Below are positions 1 through 8,947 of a stretch of 64,000 nucleotides of DNA, piece by piece. The DNA is taken from NCBI RefSeq assembly GCF_014287795.1, contig NZ_JACOON010000007.1, positions 240,736 through 304,735 of the forward strand, read 5' to 3'. The translations under genes and the position numbers were made by a program. The notes beneath the pieces were generated by a model that saw only the letters and a program-made list of their open reading frames with translations, was not told the DNA's origin and ran no database searches. The stretch comes from Christensenella tenuis. Lineage in GTDB: Bacteria > Bacillota > Clostridia > Christensenellales > Christensenellaceae. How positions within the stretch are numbered: the first letter of the stretch is position 1; every line of letters starts with the position of its first letter.

Positions 1-1153
1 CACCTTGTTTCACAGGCAGATCCATAAGCGTGGTATCAAGATATTCCTGTGCGTAATCATCTGCGAAGAACTTGATGAATTTCCACGCCGCTTCCTTATT
101 TTCACAATCCTTGGAGATGCACAGCACTTGTCCTACCGTATCCCACAACGCCGCAGGCTGGCCGTCGCCGTTCATGTCGGGCATACGCATGACGCCCCAG
201 TTCCCTGCTTCCGCCTGATCCTTTGCGATATTCCAAATATTATACTGCCAGCTTCCAAAAGGAATCATGGCCCCTTCCTGATCGAGGAACAGGGTGTAGG
301 CGTCGTTATAGGCGGGCATCCCAAGCGCGCCGTCTTGGAAGATGCCGTCATCAAAATACTTCTTCCACCATTCGAACGCTTCCACCATTTCCGGATCCGT
401 CCATTTTCCTTCGCCTTTTGAAACAGCCATCATTTTACCCGGCGCAAGGTCATTGACGATCGTATGGTAAAAATCGATATTCGTCCATGCGTCGCGGGCT
501 CCTTGCATCATGGGCATCTTGCCATTTGCGCGAATCGTGTCGCAAGCCGCTTTAAGCTCGTCATAGGTCGTGGGGACTTCGATTCCCATTTCTTCAAACA
601 TATCCTTGTTGTACCAAACAGTCCCGCCAAGGCTATACTGCATGGGCATGCCCATTACATCGCCATCCATATTGGTTGCGAGCTCAATTGCACGGGGGGT
701 AAACATCTCCTTCCATCCCTCCCCGTATTCCTCTTCTGCAAACGGGGCGACAGGGGTAAAAAACTGCGTATACTGGTTAATGCTCGCACCTGGCTGAAGT
801 CCGACGATATCCGCCGCCTCGCCTGCCGCAATATCCGATTTCATTAGCGTATAATGATCCGCAAAGGGTACCATTTTGACTTCTACTTTGATATCCGGAT
901 ATGTCTCGTTAAACCGGGCGATCATATTTTCCATGTCCGCCTCTGTCGGGGTCCAGGATTGAAAGGTCAGTACTGTTTGCCCGCCGGAGCTGGAAGTTTC
1001 TCCAGAAGACTCGTCCGTTGCCGCCGCGTTGCTTCCGCTGCTTTCCGCTGCGGCCGCATCTCCCGAAGGCGCTTCCGTAGTAGGTGTGCAGGCTGCAAAG
1101 CAAAAAGCCGCCGCCAGCAAAACGCACAAGAGTACCAGTATTTTCTTCTTCAT
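1..1153 (-). CDS. Sugar ABC transporter substrate-binding lipoprotein (C-terminus beyond window)
   Basis: Family 1 extracellular solute-binding protein that would capture a sugar outside the membrane and deliver it to an ABC permease. Reading from 1153, the protein opens with MKKKILVLLCVLLAAAF and a lipobox ending FAAC at about residue 22. A Ser/Thr/Glu/Ala-rich spacer follows, then the binding fold (LTFQSWTPTEADMENMIARF, a YNKDMFEEMG segment, and an AWKFIKFF helix near the cut end). About 384 codons are present and the reading frame runs off the left edge, so the stop and the permease genes are not visible. A GGAGG lies 8 bases before the ATG. The 33-bp palindrome at 1348-1380 is about 195 bp upstream and matches one upstream of the URO-D gene, so control by the YesM/YesN-like pair is likely. 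The ligand is unknown; the neighbouring esterase remnant hints at plant polysaccharide. Confidence 0.93.
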   Translation of the reverse strand, partial: MKKKILVLLCVLLAAAFCFAACTPTTEAPSGDAAAAESSGSNAAATDESSGETSSSGGQTVLTFQSWTPTEADMENMIARFNETYPDIKVEVKMVPFADHYTLMKSDIAAGEAADIVGLQPGASINQYTQFFTPVAPFAEEEYGEGWKEMFTPRAIELATNMDGDVMGMPMQYSLGGTVWYNKDMFEEMGIEVPTTYDELKAACDTIRANGKMPMMQGARDAWTNIDFYHTIVNDLAPGKMMAVSKGEGKWTDPEMVEAFEWWKKYFDDGIFQDGALGMPAYNDAYTLFLDQEGAMIPFGSWQYNIWNIAKDQAEAGNWGVMRMPDMNGDGQPAALWDTVGQVLCISKDCENKEAAWKFIKFFADDYAQEYLDTTLMDLPVKQG

Positions 1154-1347
1154 TTTGATACCTCCAATATAGTTTGATAGTTTCATGTAAACGCATGATG
1201 AAACGCAATGTCTAAAAATAGCAAGGATTATGACCTGTCCCCTGCTGTATTTTTATCATAAGCTCCCGCGACCCGTCCGTGAATAGAGAAAAGAGACCTG
1301 TTTCTTTGGAATTTTTTACCTGCCCCCGTCCCAACCTGTCATTCATG

Positions 1348-1380
1348 GTAAAAAATTCACTATGTTTGTAGACATTTGAC
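1348..1380. promoter_or_regulatory. Putative 33-bp operator (copy A)
   Basis: This 33-base stretch is identical at 27 of 33 positions to 3543-3575 by eye. The layout is arm (GTAAAAAATTCAC), 7-base spacer, arm (GTAGACATTTGAC). It lies about 195 bp upstream of the binding-lipoprotein start and in the same orientation relative to a minus-strand gene as the other copy. The YesN-like regulator encoded nearby is the obvious candidate binder; that is inference. Confidence 0.6.
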
Positions 1381-1427
1381 TCTATCCTGCTTGCTGCAGA
1401 CTGGTTAAAAACTGAAAGATTCTCTCG

Positions 1428-2342
1428 TTATATCCATGGGATGACAGGTTCGTGGCCAAAATCCGGATAGACGATCATCTCCTTTTTCGATTCTATTTTA
1501 TTATATACGGCATATACAGCGAATTGCGTTTCCAACGGACAGTTGCAGTCCGCAAGGCAGGCCACAAACATCACTTCCACCCGAATGTTTCCGGCAAAAT
1601 TCTGTGTATCAATATATCCAAGGCGTAAAAATATTTTCTTCTTCCTTTTGCGCATCGGATCGAACCTTCGAAAAAAATCATTGAGTTCCGCGCATAGGCC
1701 TCCGCCTTCCCGAGTAGTTTCCATACGTTTTTATAATCTGCTAAAAACGGAAATACCGCAGCAGCCAATTTAATTTGCGGAACAAGAGCCGCTCACACAA
1801 GCGATAGCGTGCCGGCTTGGGAATATTCGTCTACACCCATATGGCTAAGGTCATTTTCTTCCATTTGTGCGATAAGATACATAAGCTGCACTGCATCCAG
1901 AAAAACTGAACGATAAAACCATTTCTTGGGAGCCGTTTCAGTAAGGCCGCGAATAAAATGCCCGTGGTAAGTATATCCCCGGACGCCACCAATATCTTCC
2001 GATCTCTGGCATTCGGTTGCAGCCACGCTGTAACTCGCCGCAGTATAAGGAAGTATGGCGCTATAGTCTCGTGCACTTTCCGTATAGCCGTGGAAAAAGT
2101 ACCACTAAAAGTTTGCCACAATTCCTGTCCGGACATAAATATTTTGCATAGACACGCGCCCCTCTGGTTCCCGTAAAATAAAAACATCAGTTATAAGGAA
2201 CAAAGAAAGCATTCTTTTTCATAATCAATCGGGAATCAATTTCCCGCATTTCACGAAGTCTTTTCTTCTAATCGCGTTCAAAATCCCCATGTTTTGGGCT
2301 GACCCCGGCATAACGCAACAGCGCCTGAATATCCCGTTTCAT
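1428..2342 (-). pseudogene. Decayed AXE1-family acetyl esterase / cephalosporin-C deacetylase
   Basis: Remains of an acetyl xylan esterase-family alpha/beta hydrolase, recognisable along nearly its whole length. It starts at an ATG at 2340-2342 behind a GGAGG, three bases after the URO-D stop, with YAGVSPKHGDFE, then a TAG (2268-2270) where the family has Trp. Further on are FHGYTESARDYS, SEDIGGVRGYTYHGHFIRGL, a degenerate nucleophile elbow (EYSQAG instead of GPSQGG), LSLV then TGA (1793-1795) where a Cys is usual, then AAL and FPFLADYKNVW. After a frameshift near 1700 come FFRRFDP, LGYIDTQNFA, NKIESKKEMIVYPDFGHE and a premature end. There are three in-frame stops and at least two frameshifts, so it is not functional. 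It was probably translationally coupled to the URO-D gene. Family assignment is by remembered motif pattern. Confidence 0.85.
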
Positions 2343-2345
2343 AAA

Positions 2346-3419
2346 TTATACCTCCATACCCGCTTCACGTAGCATGGCGAGAACATTTTCAAGTTTCGCC
2401 GTATTTTCCAGCTCTGTCGTCGAACCGATAAAGTAACCCGCTCCCGCTTCCGCAATCGTTTCTTTGCAGATCCTCTTTACCTCCTCCGGCTCCCCGCCGG
2501 ATAAAAGCTGGCTCATATCAATTCCGCCCGCCAAAAATAAACGGCTGCCATATTGTCGCCGCAGTTCCCGTACCGCCATGCCTGCCGCCGTCTCAATAGG
2601 ATTAAGACCGTCTATTCCCGTTTCCAGCAAATCGTTCATGACAGGCATCAAATATCCGTCGGAATGAAAGAGGCATTTGATCCCATGCTCGTGGTAGGCC
2701 GCGTTCAAAAGCTTTAGTCTGGGAAAAAATTCTTTCCGCAGCCATTCGGGGGAATGCAGCAGAGTTCCTTTCATAGCAATATCTCCATAGGTGAGCGCAC
2801 AGGGTGAGAGAGACGCGTCCGCAACAGCGTGGATCATCCGTATCTCCATTCGTGTATGCAAATCCAGATATGCTGCAATTAATTCTGGGCGGTCTGCAGA
2901 CAGGTAGGAGAACAGTTCCAGACCCAACCTGTAACGTAATTCGTCAAGCCCTGTGCCGCTTTGGCGCAGGAGCACGACCGTATCATCTCCGATGTATCTT
3001 TGTATCTGCCGGAACCGCGTAAGGAATGCCTCGCATTCAGCGGAAATATCCTCGTTTTTGTAAGTCTGTTCCATACGTTCAATCTTTTGTTCCAGCCACT
3101 GCTCCGCTTCCATAACGCAGTCAAACGGCCGTTTCTCTATTCCAAGCTCGATCCATCTTTCATAAAGTTCAACAAATCCATCTTCATCCTCCCGGCGGCC
3201 CGGGGTACGCGGCCCAGCATCCGCACTCCGGGTCATATCCAGCATGGAATGGATTGTCTGGCATTTGAGGCGTATTCCCGCTTCCCCTACAGGCGCATAT
3301 TTTCCGGTAAAATATTTGATGCAGCCATCATGCAAAAACAAGTCGTAGACCGGGGTCCGGTCCGTCTCCTGAAAGGCCATCGTGGCTTCCACGCGCTCCC
3401 GTTTACTCATTTTTTCCAT
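2346..3419 (-). CDS. Uroporphyrinogen decarboxylase (URO-D) superfamily protein
   Basis: A 357-residue URO-D fold protein. The superfamily contains HemE and the MtaA-type corrinoid methyltransferases. Visible family features are the N-terminal MSKRERVEATMAFQETDRTPV, and the C-terminal HSDGYLMPVMNDLLETGIDGLNPIE and LFLAGGIDMSQLL segments. No other haem genes are near, and the context is sugar uptake, so porphyrin synthesis is unlikely; many such proteins in clostridia have no known substrate. The start has an AGGAGG about 8 bases upstream. It is divergent from the YesM-like kinase gene with a 231-bp shared control region holding the second copy of the 33-bp palindrome. The esterase pseudogene follows directly and was probably in the same transcript. 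The specific reaction cannot be told from sequence. Confidence 0.85.
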   Translation of the reverse strand: MEKMSKRERVEATMAFQETDRTPVYDLFLHDGCIKYFTGKYAPVGEAGIRLKCQTIHSMLDMTRSADAGPRTPGRREDEDGFVELYERWIELGIEKRPFDCVMEAEQWLEQKIERMEQTYKNEDISAECEAFLTRFRQIQRYIGDDTVVLLRQSGTGLDELRYRLGLELFSYLSADRPELIAAYLDLHTRMEIRMIHAVADASLSPCALTYGDIAMKGTLLHSPEWLRKEFFPRLKLLNAAYHEHGIKCLFHSDGYLMPVMNDLLETGIDGLNPIETAAGMAVRELRRQYGSRLFLAGGIDMSQLLSGGEPEEVKRICKETIAEAGAGYFIGSTTELENTAKLENVLAMLREAGMEV

Positions 3420-3542
3420 ATCATTTTCCTCCTAGCCGTTTGATAACCCTATCATAAAAGATACACTCCTCCTTTCCTATAGAGGGATTCGACTCTTTTC
3501 TTGCATGTTTTTTACTTCCCGCTTGCTCCCCCCAAAGAACAA

Positions 3543-3575
3543 GTCAAAAATTTACTACATTTGTAAACTTTTGAC
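3543..3575. promoter_or_regulatory. Putative 33-bp operator (copy B), strong palindrome
   Basis: An inverted repeat with arms GTCAAAAnTTTAC and GTAAAnTTTTGAC separated by 7 bases. It lies 124 bp upstream of the URO-D start and about 75 bp upstream of the kinase start. A diverged copy sits at 1348-1380 upstream of the binding lipoprotein, in the same orientation relative to its minus-strand gene. Likely target of the adjacent AraC-type response regulator. Confidence 0.65.
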
Positions 3576-3602
3576 CTATTTTCAGATTGCCTGTTTTTTT
3601 CG

Positions 3603-3611
3603 TGATATAAT
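3603..3611 (+). promoter_or_regulatory. Extended -10 promoter of the yesMN-like operon
   Basis: TGATATAAT has both the TG extension and a perfect TATAAT (3606-3611), 39 bases before the kinase ATG. No convincing -35 is visible at 16-18 bases, which fits an extended -10 promoter or one needing an activator. Confidence 0.5.
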
Positions 3612-3650
3612 GATACAATAAAGATCAAGATATATTTTTCCGGTAAATAA

Positions 3651-5456
3651 ATGAAATGTAAATGGATTTTCAAGCCGAGACAGCATTCTGTCTCCATCAA
3701 CTTTTTAATAACTTCGCTTTGTCTTGCGGTTCTTTTGATCCCGCTGATCATCATCAGTTCTTTTTTTGCTGTCTCAATGCGCAAAACGCTCGAAACAAAC
3801 ATCCAAAAAGATCTGGATAACTTTGTGAACCAATCGACCGAAGCCCTGGAAACAGATTTTCGTTCCGTAAAAGAAATGTATTATACCCTGATGAGCGATC
3901 CTATTGTAAACACCGAATTATACCGTGAAATTACAGACAAGGAGACCGATCCAGACATTTTATATGAAAATATCAATTCACGGCTGCGGCGGCTTACCTA
4001 TTACAACAACGCGTGGAACTCGCATTTGCTGCGCTATATTTCCTTGATCTATAACGAAAATGATTACAACAGCATCAATAATTTTTCCGCTGGGAGTATT
4101 GACGGAATCCGCACAAATCAAACTGTAGGTTCCTTTTATTCCACATTTCAGGACTTTATTGCGAATGGCACGCGTATCAACACAATTTTGTTCTCTGCCG
4201 ACTCGACTGATCCCCTAATCTATTTTGCACAGGATTATTACGAAATTGCCGACTATAAGATTAACGGAACTATCGTGATGGGCGTCAGCAGTGAACAGCT
4301 TGCACGCGCCTTCAACAGTATCTTGAAATATGATGGAGCGTTGGGCATTGTTTACGATGAGAAAGGCCGGATTTTATGCAGCACTGCACAAATCACTCCG
4401 GGAACGCAAATTTTCGACGCCTCTTTCGGAGAGGTACCTGTTTCAAGAATGCTGCAGGATTCCTCTTCATATTTTATCAACACGACTTCCCTTTCCGGCT
4501 ACAACCTCTATTCCGCGGTTATTATCCCCAACCGGGCGGTGTTTCAGGATCTCGAAACACAAATGGGCGGCTATATCCTGATTATCTTGGTGCTGGCTGC
4601 CGCTTTTATTCTCCTGGGGCTGTTTATTTCCCGCAAAATTATTAATTATATTAATTCATTGATTTCACAAATGGAAATGATTCAGGCCGGACACTATGAA
4701 ATCACTGTCCCAAATTATGGAATTCGTGAACTTGATACGCTTTCCGCCATTTTCAAGAAAACCTCCTCCAAAATTGGTTATCTGATCAACGAGGTATATA
4801 CTAATGAACTTTTATTGCGTGAGGCTGAATTAAAAGCGCTTCAGGCGCAAATCAATCCTCATTTTTTGTTCAACACATTGCTGTGTATCAGTTGGAACGC
4901 AAAATCAAACGGAGATGAAAAAACGTCCCGAATGATTGATGCATTAAGCGAACTTTTGGACTCCAAAATGTCCTTTACCGAAAATTCCAAGGTAACGGTA
5001 GCATATGAAATCGAACATGTAAATTTCTACCTTTTCCTACAAAAAACGCGATTCGGAGACAAGCTACGCTTTCATGTGGATATTCCCGAAGATTTTCTTC
5101 CGCTCCTGATTCCCAAACTGTGCCTCCAGCCTATTGTGGAGAACGCTGTAGTACACGGCCTGGAAAACAAAACCGGAATGGGTTATGTGACTGTAACGGC
5201 GAAAATCAACGCCGGTATGCTTATTTTTACCGTAGCGGATAACGGCGTCGGAATGGATCCATCCAGGATGGACCTCGACGCAGATGAGCCGTGCGGCGCG
5301 CGCCCCGAGCATCACAATATAGGCCTCAAAAACACCAATAAGAGAATCCGGCATTTATATGGCGAACCGTATGGAATCACCATTCGCAGCAGCGAAAATT
5401 TTGGTACGCTCGTTGTGATTAAGTTGCCGGTCGACAGGGAGAGTGAGCATGTATAA
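3651..5456 (+). CDS. YesM-like sensor histidine kinase
   Basis: Membrane sensor kinase of the YesM/LytS-type (His_kinase PF06580) class, 601 residues. One membrane segment is near residues 17-42 (FLITSLCLAVLLIPLIIIS). A roughly 260-residue extracellular sensor region follows, then a second membrane segment near 306-328 (YILIILVLAAAFILLGLFI), a HAMP-like linker, and the phospho-acceptor block QAQINPHFLFNTL with His404. The C-terminal ATPase has an N box (PIVENAVVHGL) and a G box (VADNGVGMD). Such kinases usually sense extracellular sugars or binding-protein complexes and phosphorylate a YesN-type regulator, which is the next gene and overlaps this one. The Shine-Dalgarno sequence is weak. Probable targets are the genes carrying the 33-bp palindrome. 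Confidence 0.93.
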   Translation: MKCKWIFKPRQHSVSINFLITSLCLAVLLIPLIIISSFFAVSMRKTLETNIQKDLDNFVNQSTEALETDFRSVKEMYYTLMSDPIVNTELYREITDKETDPDILYENINSRLRRLTYYNNAWNSHLLRYISLIYNENDYNSINNFSAGSIDGIRTNQTVGSFYSTFQDFIANGTRINTILFSADSTDPLIYFAQDYYEIADYKINGTIVMGVSSEQLARAFNSILKYDGALGIVYDEKGRILCSTAQITPGTQIFDASFGEVPVSRMLQDSSSYFINTTSLSGYNLYSAVIIPNRAVFQDLETQMGGYILIILVLAAAFILLGLFISRKIINYINSLISQMEMIQAGHYEITVPNYGIRELDTLSAIFKKTSSKIGYLINEVYTNELLLREAELKALQAQINPHFLFNTLLCISWNAKSNGDEKTSRMIDALSELLDSKMSFTENSKVTVAYEIEHVNFYLFLQKTRFGDKLRFHVDIPEDFLPLLIPKLCLQPIVENAVVHGLENKTGMGYVTVTAKINAGMLIFTVADNGVGMDPSRMDLDADEPCGARPEHHNIGLKNTNKRIRHLYGEPYGITIRSSENFGTLVVIKLPVDRESEHV

Positions 5457-6693
5457 CATTATGATCGTTGACGATGAACCTATCCTTCGGAATGGAATCA
5501 AAAATTTTATTGACTGGCAGTCCCTCGGCTGTGAGGTGTGCTGTCTTGCTGAAAACGGAGAGGACGCGCTCCGGCAGTTCCCGCAGTATTCTCCTGATAT
5601 CTTGATTACAGATATTAAAATGCCGGGAATCGACGGGCTTGAGCTTACCCGTCGCTTAAGCGAGCTTTCTCCTAAAACCAAGGTCATTATTCTTACCGGT
5701 TATTCCGATTTTTCTTATGCGCAGAAAGCAATTCGCTACAGCGTTGTCGATTTTGTTGTAAAAAACAATCCTGCTCCCAAAATATGTGAAGCTGTGAAAA
5801 AAGCAATCTCGCTTATTGAAAAGGAACGGAAAGATCACCAGTTTTTCGGAGAGTTGGAAGAAATCGTGAGTCAAAGCTATGATGATCTGAAAACAAAGTT
5901 GTTTCTCGATATCATCAACCAGAATATTCTCCTGCCCGAAACGATTGAAGAAAAGGCCGCCCATCTGGGCGTCAGCCTTTCCGCATACCGTTTAGCGGTG
6001 ATCGGCATTCCCGACGTGCCGCCTGAAGCAAATCCCCAACAGGTCCGGCAGTCTGTCCGTAACTTTTCCCTTTCTCTTTTGCTTTCCTTCAAGCCTTTTG
6101 CTTTCACCCTCAATGCACAGACGTTATGCCTGATTCTTATTCCAACGGAAGAAAGTGGGGATTTGAACAAACTATGCGGACAAATTGTCTCTACTTTATT
6201 CGATATCACAGGTTTTCGCGTACGTATCGGCGTCAGCGAAATCAAGGAAAGTATCCTCGACTTTTCCACGGCCTACAGGGAGGCGCTTTCTGTAAAGCGC
6301 GACCAGCGCCGGAATATGGCCCCTCGGTTCCTTTATCACCGGGAAGATGCCGATAATGCGCAAAATCCGACAATCAGCGAAGCGCTGCGGTTTATTCACG
6401 CACACTACAAGGAGGACATTACCCTTCGCCAGATCTCGGATGAGCTCCATCTGAATGCAAGCTATTTAAGCCGCCTTTTTAAAAAACATATGAAGGAAAC
6501 TATCGTGGGGTATATTACCCGTTACCGTATTGAATGCTCCAAAAAGCTGCTCCTGCATTCAGATGCACGCCTGTATACGATCGCTATAGAAGCAGGCTTT
6601 AACGATGCAGCATATTTTTCAAATATCTTTAAAAAATATACTGGTTATTCTCCATCGGAATATAAAAACAAATTTTCTGAAAAAGAGCATTAG
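5449..6693 (+). CDS. YesN-like response regulator, AraC-type DNA-binding output
   Basis: Two-component response regulator of 414 residues. The N-terminal receiver domain starts MYNIMIVDDEP; the predicted phospho-acceptor is Asp55 in LITDIKMPGIDG, and VVKN is at the expected switch-lysine position. A variable middle region of about 180 residues follows. The C-terminal AraC/XylS double helix-turn-helix (about residues 305-410) has ITLRQISDELHLNASYLSRLFKKH and the hallmark FNDAAYFSNIFKKYTGYSPSEY. The ATG at 5449 is preferred over the GTG at 5443 because GGGAG ends only one base before the GTG but six bases before the ATG. It overlaps the kinase end by 8 bases, implying translational coupling. 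Its stop overlaps the stop of the convergent acetyltransferase gene. Confidence 0.93.
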   Translation: MYNIMIVDDEPILRNGIKNFIDWQSLGCEVCCLAENGEDALRQFPQYSPDILITDIKMPGIDGLELTRRLSELSPKTKVIILTGYSDFSYAQKAIRYSVVDFVVKNNPAPKICEAVKKAISLIEKERKDHQFFGELEEIVSQSYDDLKTKLFLDIINQNILLPETIEEKAAHLGVSLSAYRLAVIGIPDVPPEANPQQVRQSVRNFSLSLLLSFKPFAFTLNAQTLCLILIPTEESGDLNKLCGQIVSTLFDITGFRVRIGVSEIKESILDFSTAYREALSVKRDQRRNMAPRFLYHREDADNAQNPTISEALRFIHAHYKEDITLRQISDELHLNASYLSRLFKKHMKETIVGYITRYRIECSKKLLLHSDARLYTIAIEAGFNDAAYFSNIFKKYTGYSPSEYKNKFSEKEH

Positions 6694-7196
6694 CGGCGGA
6701 GCAACGCATACATGCATGAATCCTGTAGCATACCGTTTTTATAAACGCTGCTGCGCAGGACGCCTTCCAGGGTAAACCCGGCCTTTTCGAGTACGCGCCG
6801 TGAAGCCCGGTTCCCCGCAAAGGGCTCCGCGAAAATCCGCTCAATATCATATTTTGCAAATACATACCGGCACATGCGGATTACCGCTTCACTCATGATT
6901 CCCTGCCCCCAGAACGGTTCCCCCAGCCAATAGCCAAGTTCTGCGCTTTTTTCGTATACGTCAGTTCCAAAAAACATACCGATGCTTCCCGCCGCATGGC
7001 CGTTCACAAGGATTGCGCGCGTTACCTGCCTGTCTCCCCCCTTTTCGATACATGCGCGGATATACGCTTTGGCATCCTCCAATGTATACGGATGGGGAAA
7101 TGCATTCCTTAAAGCAGCCGCAATTTTTTCATTATTCGCGTATTCCAGAATAGACGCGGCATCCTCTGGTTTCCATTTTCTCAATACAAACTCCAT
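6690..7196 (-). CDS. GNAT-family N-acetyltransferase (RimJ/RimL-like)
   Basis: A 168-residue acetyl-CoA-dependent acetyltransferase of the GNAT fold. The signature AELGYWLGEPFWGQGIMSEAV is the acetyl-CoA-binding motif A with a pyrophosphate loop, and the C-terminal NRASRRVLEKAGFTLEG is typical of the RimJ/RimL group, which acetylate ribosomal-protein N-termini or small amines. The acceptor cannot be told from sequence. A GAGG lies 8 bases before the ATG. It is a single gene convergent with the YesN-like regulator, and the two stop codons overlap. No functional link to neighbours is apparent. Confidence 0.9.
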   Translation of the reverse strand: MEFVLRKWKPEDAASILEYANNEKIAAALRNAFPHPYTLEDAKAYIRACIEKGGDRQVTRAILVNGHAAGSIGMFFGTDVYEKSAELGYWLGEPFWGQGIMSEAVIRMCRYVFAKYDIERIFAEPFAGNRASRRVLEKAGFTLEGVLRSSVYKNGMLQDSCMYALLRR

Positions 7197-7388
7197 TTTT
7201 CCGCCTCTTTCCTATTTTTCCCATCGTATCATCCCGCAAGGGAGTGCGTCAATCAAAATATCGGTCCCATTTTTCAGACAAATGCTGCGCTGTTGGCCGA
7301 CGAATAACCGGGCGCTGCCGTTCTCAGCATAACCGCGGCCGACGGTGCTCCGCCGCCTTAACGAAAAAGACGGAAAGGCCATGGAAAA

Positions 7389-7419
7389 CAAAAAGCTTTC
7401 CCTTCCGGAAAAGCTTTTT
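7389..7419 (-). terminator. Terminator of the xylB operon
   Basis: A hairpin built on AAAAGCTTT/AAAGCTTTT arms with a CCCTTCCGG centre, just after the xylulokinase stop on the minus strand and followed there by a T-rich run. Confidence 0.75.
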
Positions 7420-7432
7420 GTTTTCTTTTTTC

Positions 7433-8932
7433 TTATTCTGCAGACAGCCTGAACGTATCCTTGAGGTCATAATATAACTTATCATATATCTTCTTGACCT
7501 TCTGGTACTTTTCATGGTTTCCCGCAACAGGCTCTACAACCTCTTTCACTGAATGCACCTTTTCCGCATCATCGAGATTCTTATAAATCCCTTCACCTAC
7601 GCCGGCCACGAGCGCACCGCCATATGCCCCGCCTTCTGCCGCTCCCGCGAGGATCTTCACCGGGAGGTTGAAAATATCAGCCACGATCTGTTTCCACAGC
7701 TTCGAATTCGCCCCGCCGCCCGAAAGAATCACTTCCTTGATCTCAAGGTCTGGATTGGTGTTGAGAATCAACTCATACATCTGGTATAAACCGAACGTTA
7801 CACCTTCCATGACCGCGCGGGCCATATCTCCCTTGTTCGAAAGCAGGGACAACCCATAGAATACGCCCCTCGCATCCGGATCCGGATAAGGACAGCGTTC
7901 CCCGGAAAGATAGGGCAGGAAGATGATTCCGTTAGAGCCAATGCTGGATGCCTCCGCACCTTCGTTGATTTCTTTGAACGGCTCTGCGCTTTCCGCATAG
8001 AACGTATTTTTATACCATTCCATCGAACCCGCACATGAAAGTTGGCAGCCGAACGCCATGTATTTTCCTGCCGCATTATTGCAGAAGAACTGGAGCTTCC
8101 CGCCCTCGTTCTTGCCGAAACTGTTCATCGCCGTTGCTACCACGCCGGAAGTACCCATTACGACGCCAAGCGTGCCTTCCTTGATGATGCCCATCCCCGT
8201 ATTCTGAATGACCGCGTCTCCGCCGCCGCCATAAACCGGAAGGCCTTCCGGTATTCCCGTTTCTGCTGCCGCCTGTGCCGTCACATGGCCAGTTACTTCA
8301 TCAGACTCGTATACCTTCGGGAATATGGAGAGGTCGAAACCCAGCTTTTCGATCAGGTCATCCGCCCATTTGCGTTCCTTTACGTCGAAAAGTCCTGTGC
8401 CCGAAGCCTCGGAGGCATCCGTTGCGATTTCGCCTGTCAGGCAATAGCGGATGTAGTCCTTAGGCATCACAAATTTTGCGATGCGCGCAAAACTCTCCGG
8501 TTCGTGCTTTTTGACCCACAGGAGCTTCCCGCCCGTAAAGCCGGTAAGCATGGTATTGTTGGTATAACCGACGAGCCCGTCCAGCCCGCCTGCCGCTTTG
8601 ATGATCTCTTCGCATTCTTCGCCTGTACGCTGGTCGTTCCACAGGATTGCATTGCGGACTACTTGATTGTCCTTATCAAGCGCTACAAGGCCGTGCATCT
8701 GCCCTGAAAGGCCAATCGCCACAAGGTTTTCTTTTTCCACGCCGTCAAGCAGCTCTTTGAACGCGTCTTTCGTGCCCTTCCACCAGTCTGCCGGTTCCTG
8801 CTCCGACCATGCCGGTTTAGGCGTATAAAGCGGGTAAGATTTCGTTACCGAACGAATAACCTTCCCTTCCTCGTCTATGATCAGGCATTTTACGCCGCTC
8901 GTGCCTACGTCAATTCCCATTAAATATTTCAT
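7433..8932 (-). CDS. xylB: Xylulokinase
   Basis: FGGY-family kinase of 499 residues that phosphorylates D-xylulose (or a related ketose) to the 5-phosphate for the pentose phosphate pathway. The N-terminus MGIDVGTSGVKCLIIDEEG is the first ATP-binding motif. GLSGQMHGLV and AILWNDQRT are characteristic of XylB, as are GGGGDAV with the catalytic Asp and the C-terminal LSGGGANSKLWKQIVADIFN. The length matches bacterial xylulokinases. GGAGG precedes the start. It is last in a three-gene operon after the glycerol-1-phosphate dehydrogenase and HAD-IIA phosphatase genes, so other ketose substrates remain possible. No xylose isomerase is in the window. Confidence 0.93.
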   Translation of the reverse strand: MKYLMGIDVGTSGVKCLIIDEEGKVIRSVTKSYPLYTPKPAWSEQEPADWWKGTKDAFKELLDGVEKENLVAIGLSGQMHGLVALDKDNQVVRNAILWNDQRTGEECEEIIKAAGGLDGLVGYTNNTMLTGFTGGKLLWVKKHEPESFARIAKFVMPKDYIRYCLTGEIATDASEASGTGLFDVKERKWADDLIEKLGFDLSIFPKVYESDEVTGHVTAQAAAETGIPEGLPVYGGGGDAVIQNTGMGIIKEGTLGVVMGTSGVVATAMNSFGKNEGGKLQFFCNNAAGKYMAFGCQLSCAGSMEWYKNTFYAESAEPFKEINEGAEASSIGSNGIIFLPYLSGERCPYPDPDARGVFYGLSLLSNKGDMARAVMEGVTFGLYQMYELILNTNPDLEIKEVILSGGGANSKLWKQIVADIFNLPVKILAGAAEGGAYGGALVAGVGEGIYKNLDDAEKVHSVKEVVEPVAGNHEKYQKVKKIYDKLYYDLKDTFRLSAE

Positions 8933-8947
8933 CTTGGTATCCCTCCT

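Noticed and set aside
1185..1198. Half of a CcpA-type cre site (TGTAAACGC) upstream of the binding lipoprotein
   Set aside because: Only the left half fits the consensus; the right half (ATGAT) does not, so no cre site is called.
1793..1795. In-frame TGA at a Cys position of the esterase, suggestive of selenocysteine
   Set aside because: The same gene carries two TAG stops and at least two frameshifts and has a degenerate active site, so simple decay explains it.
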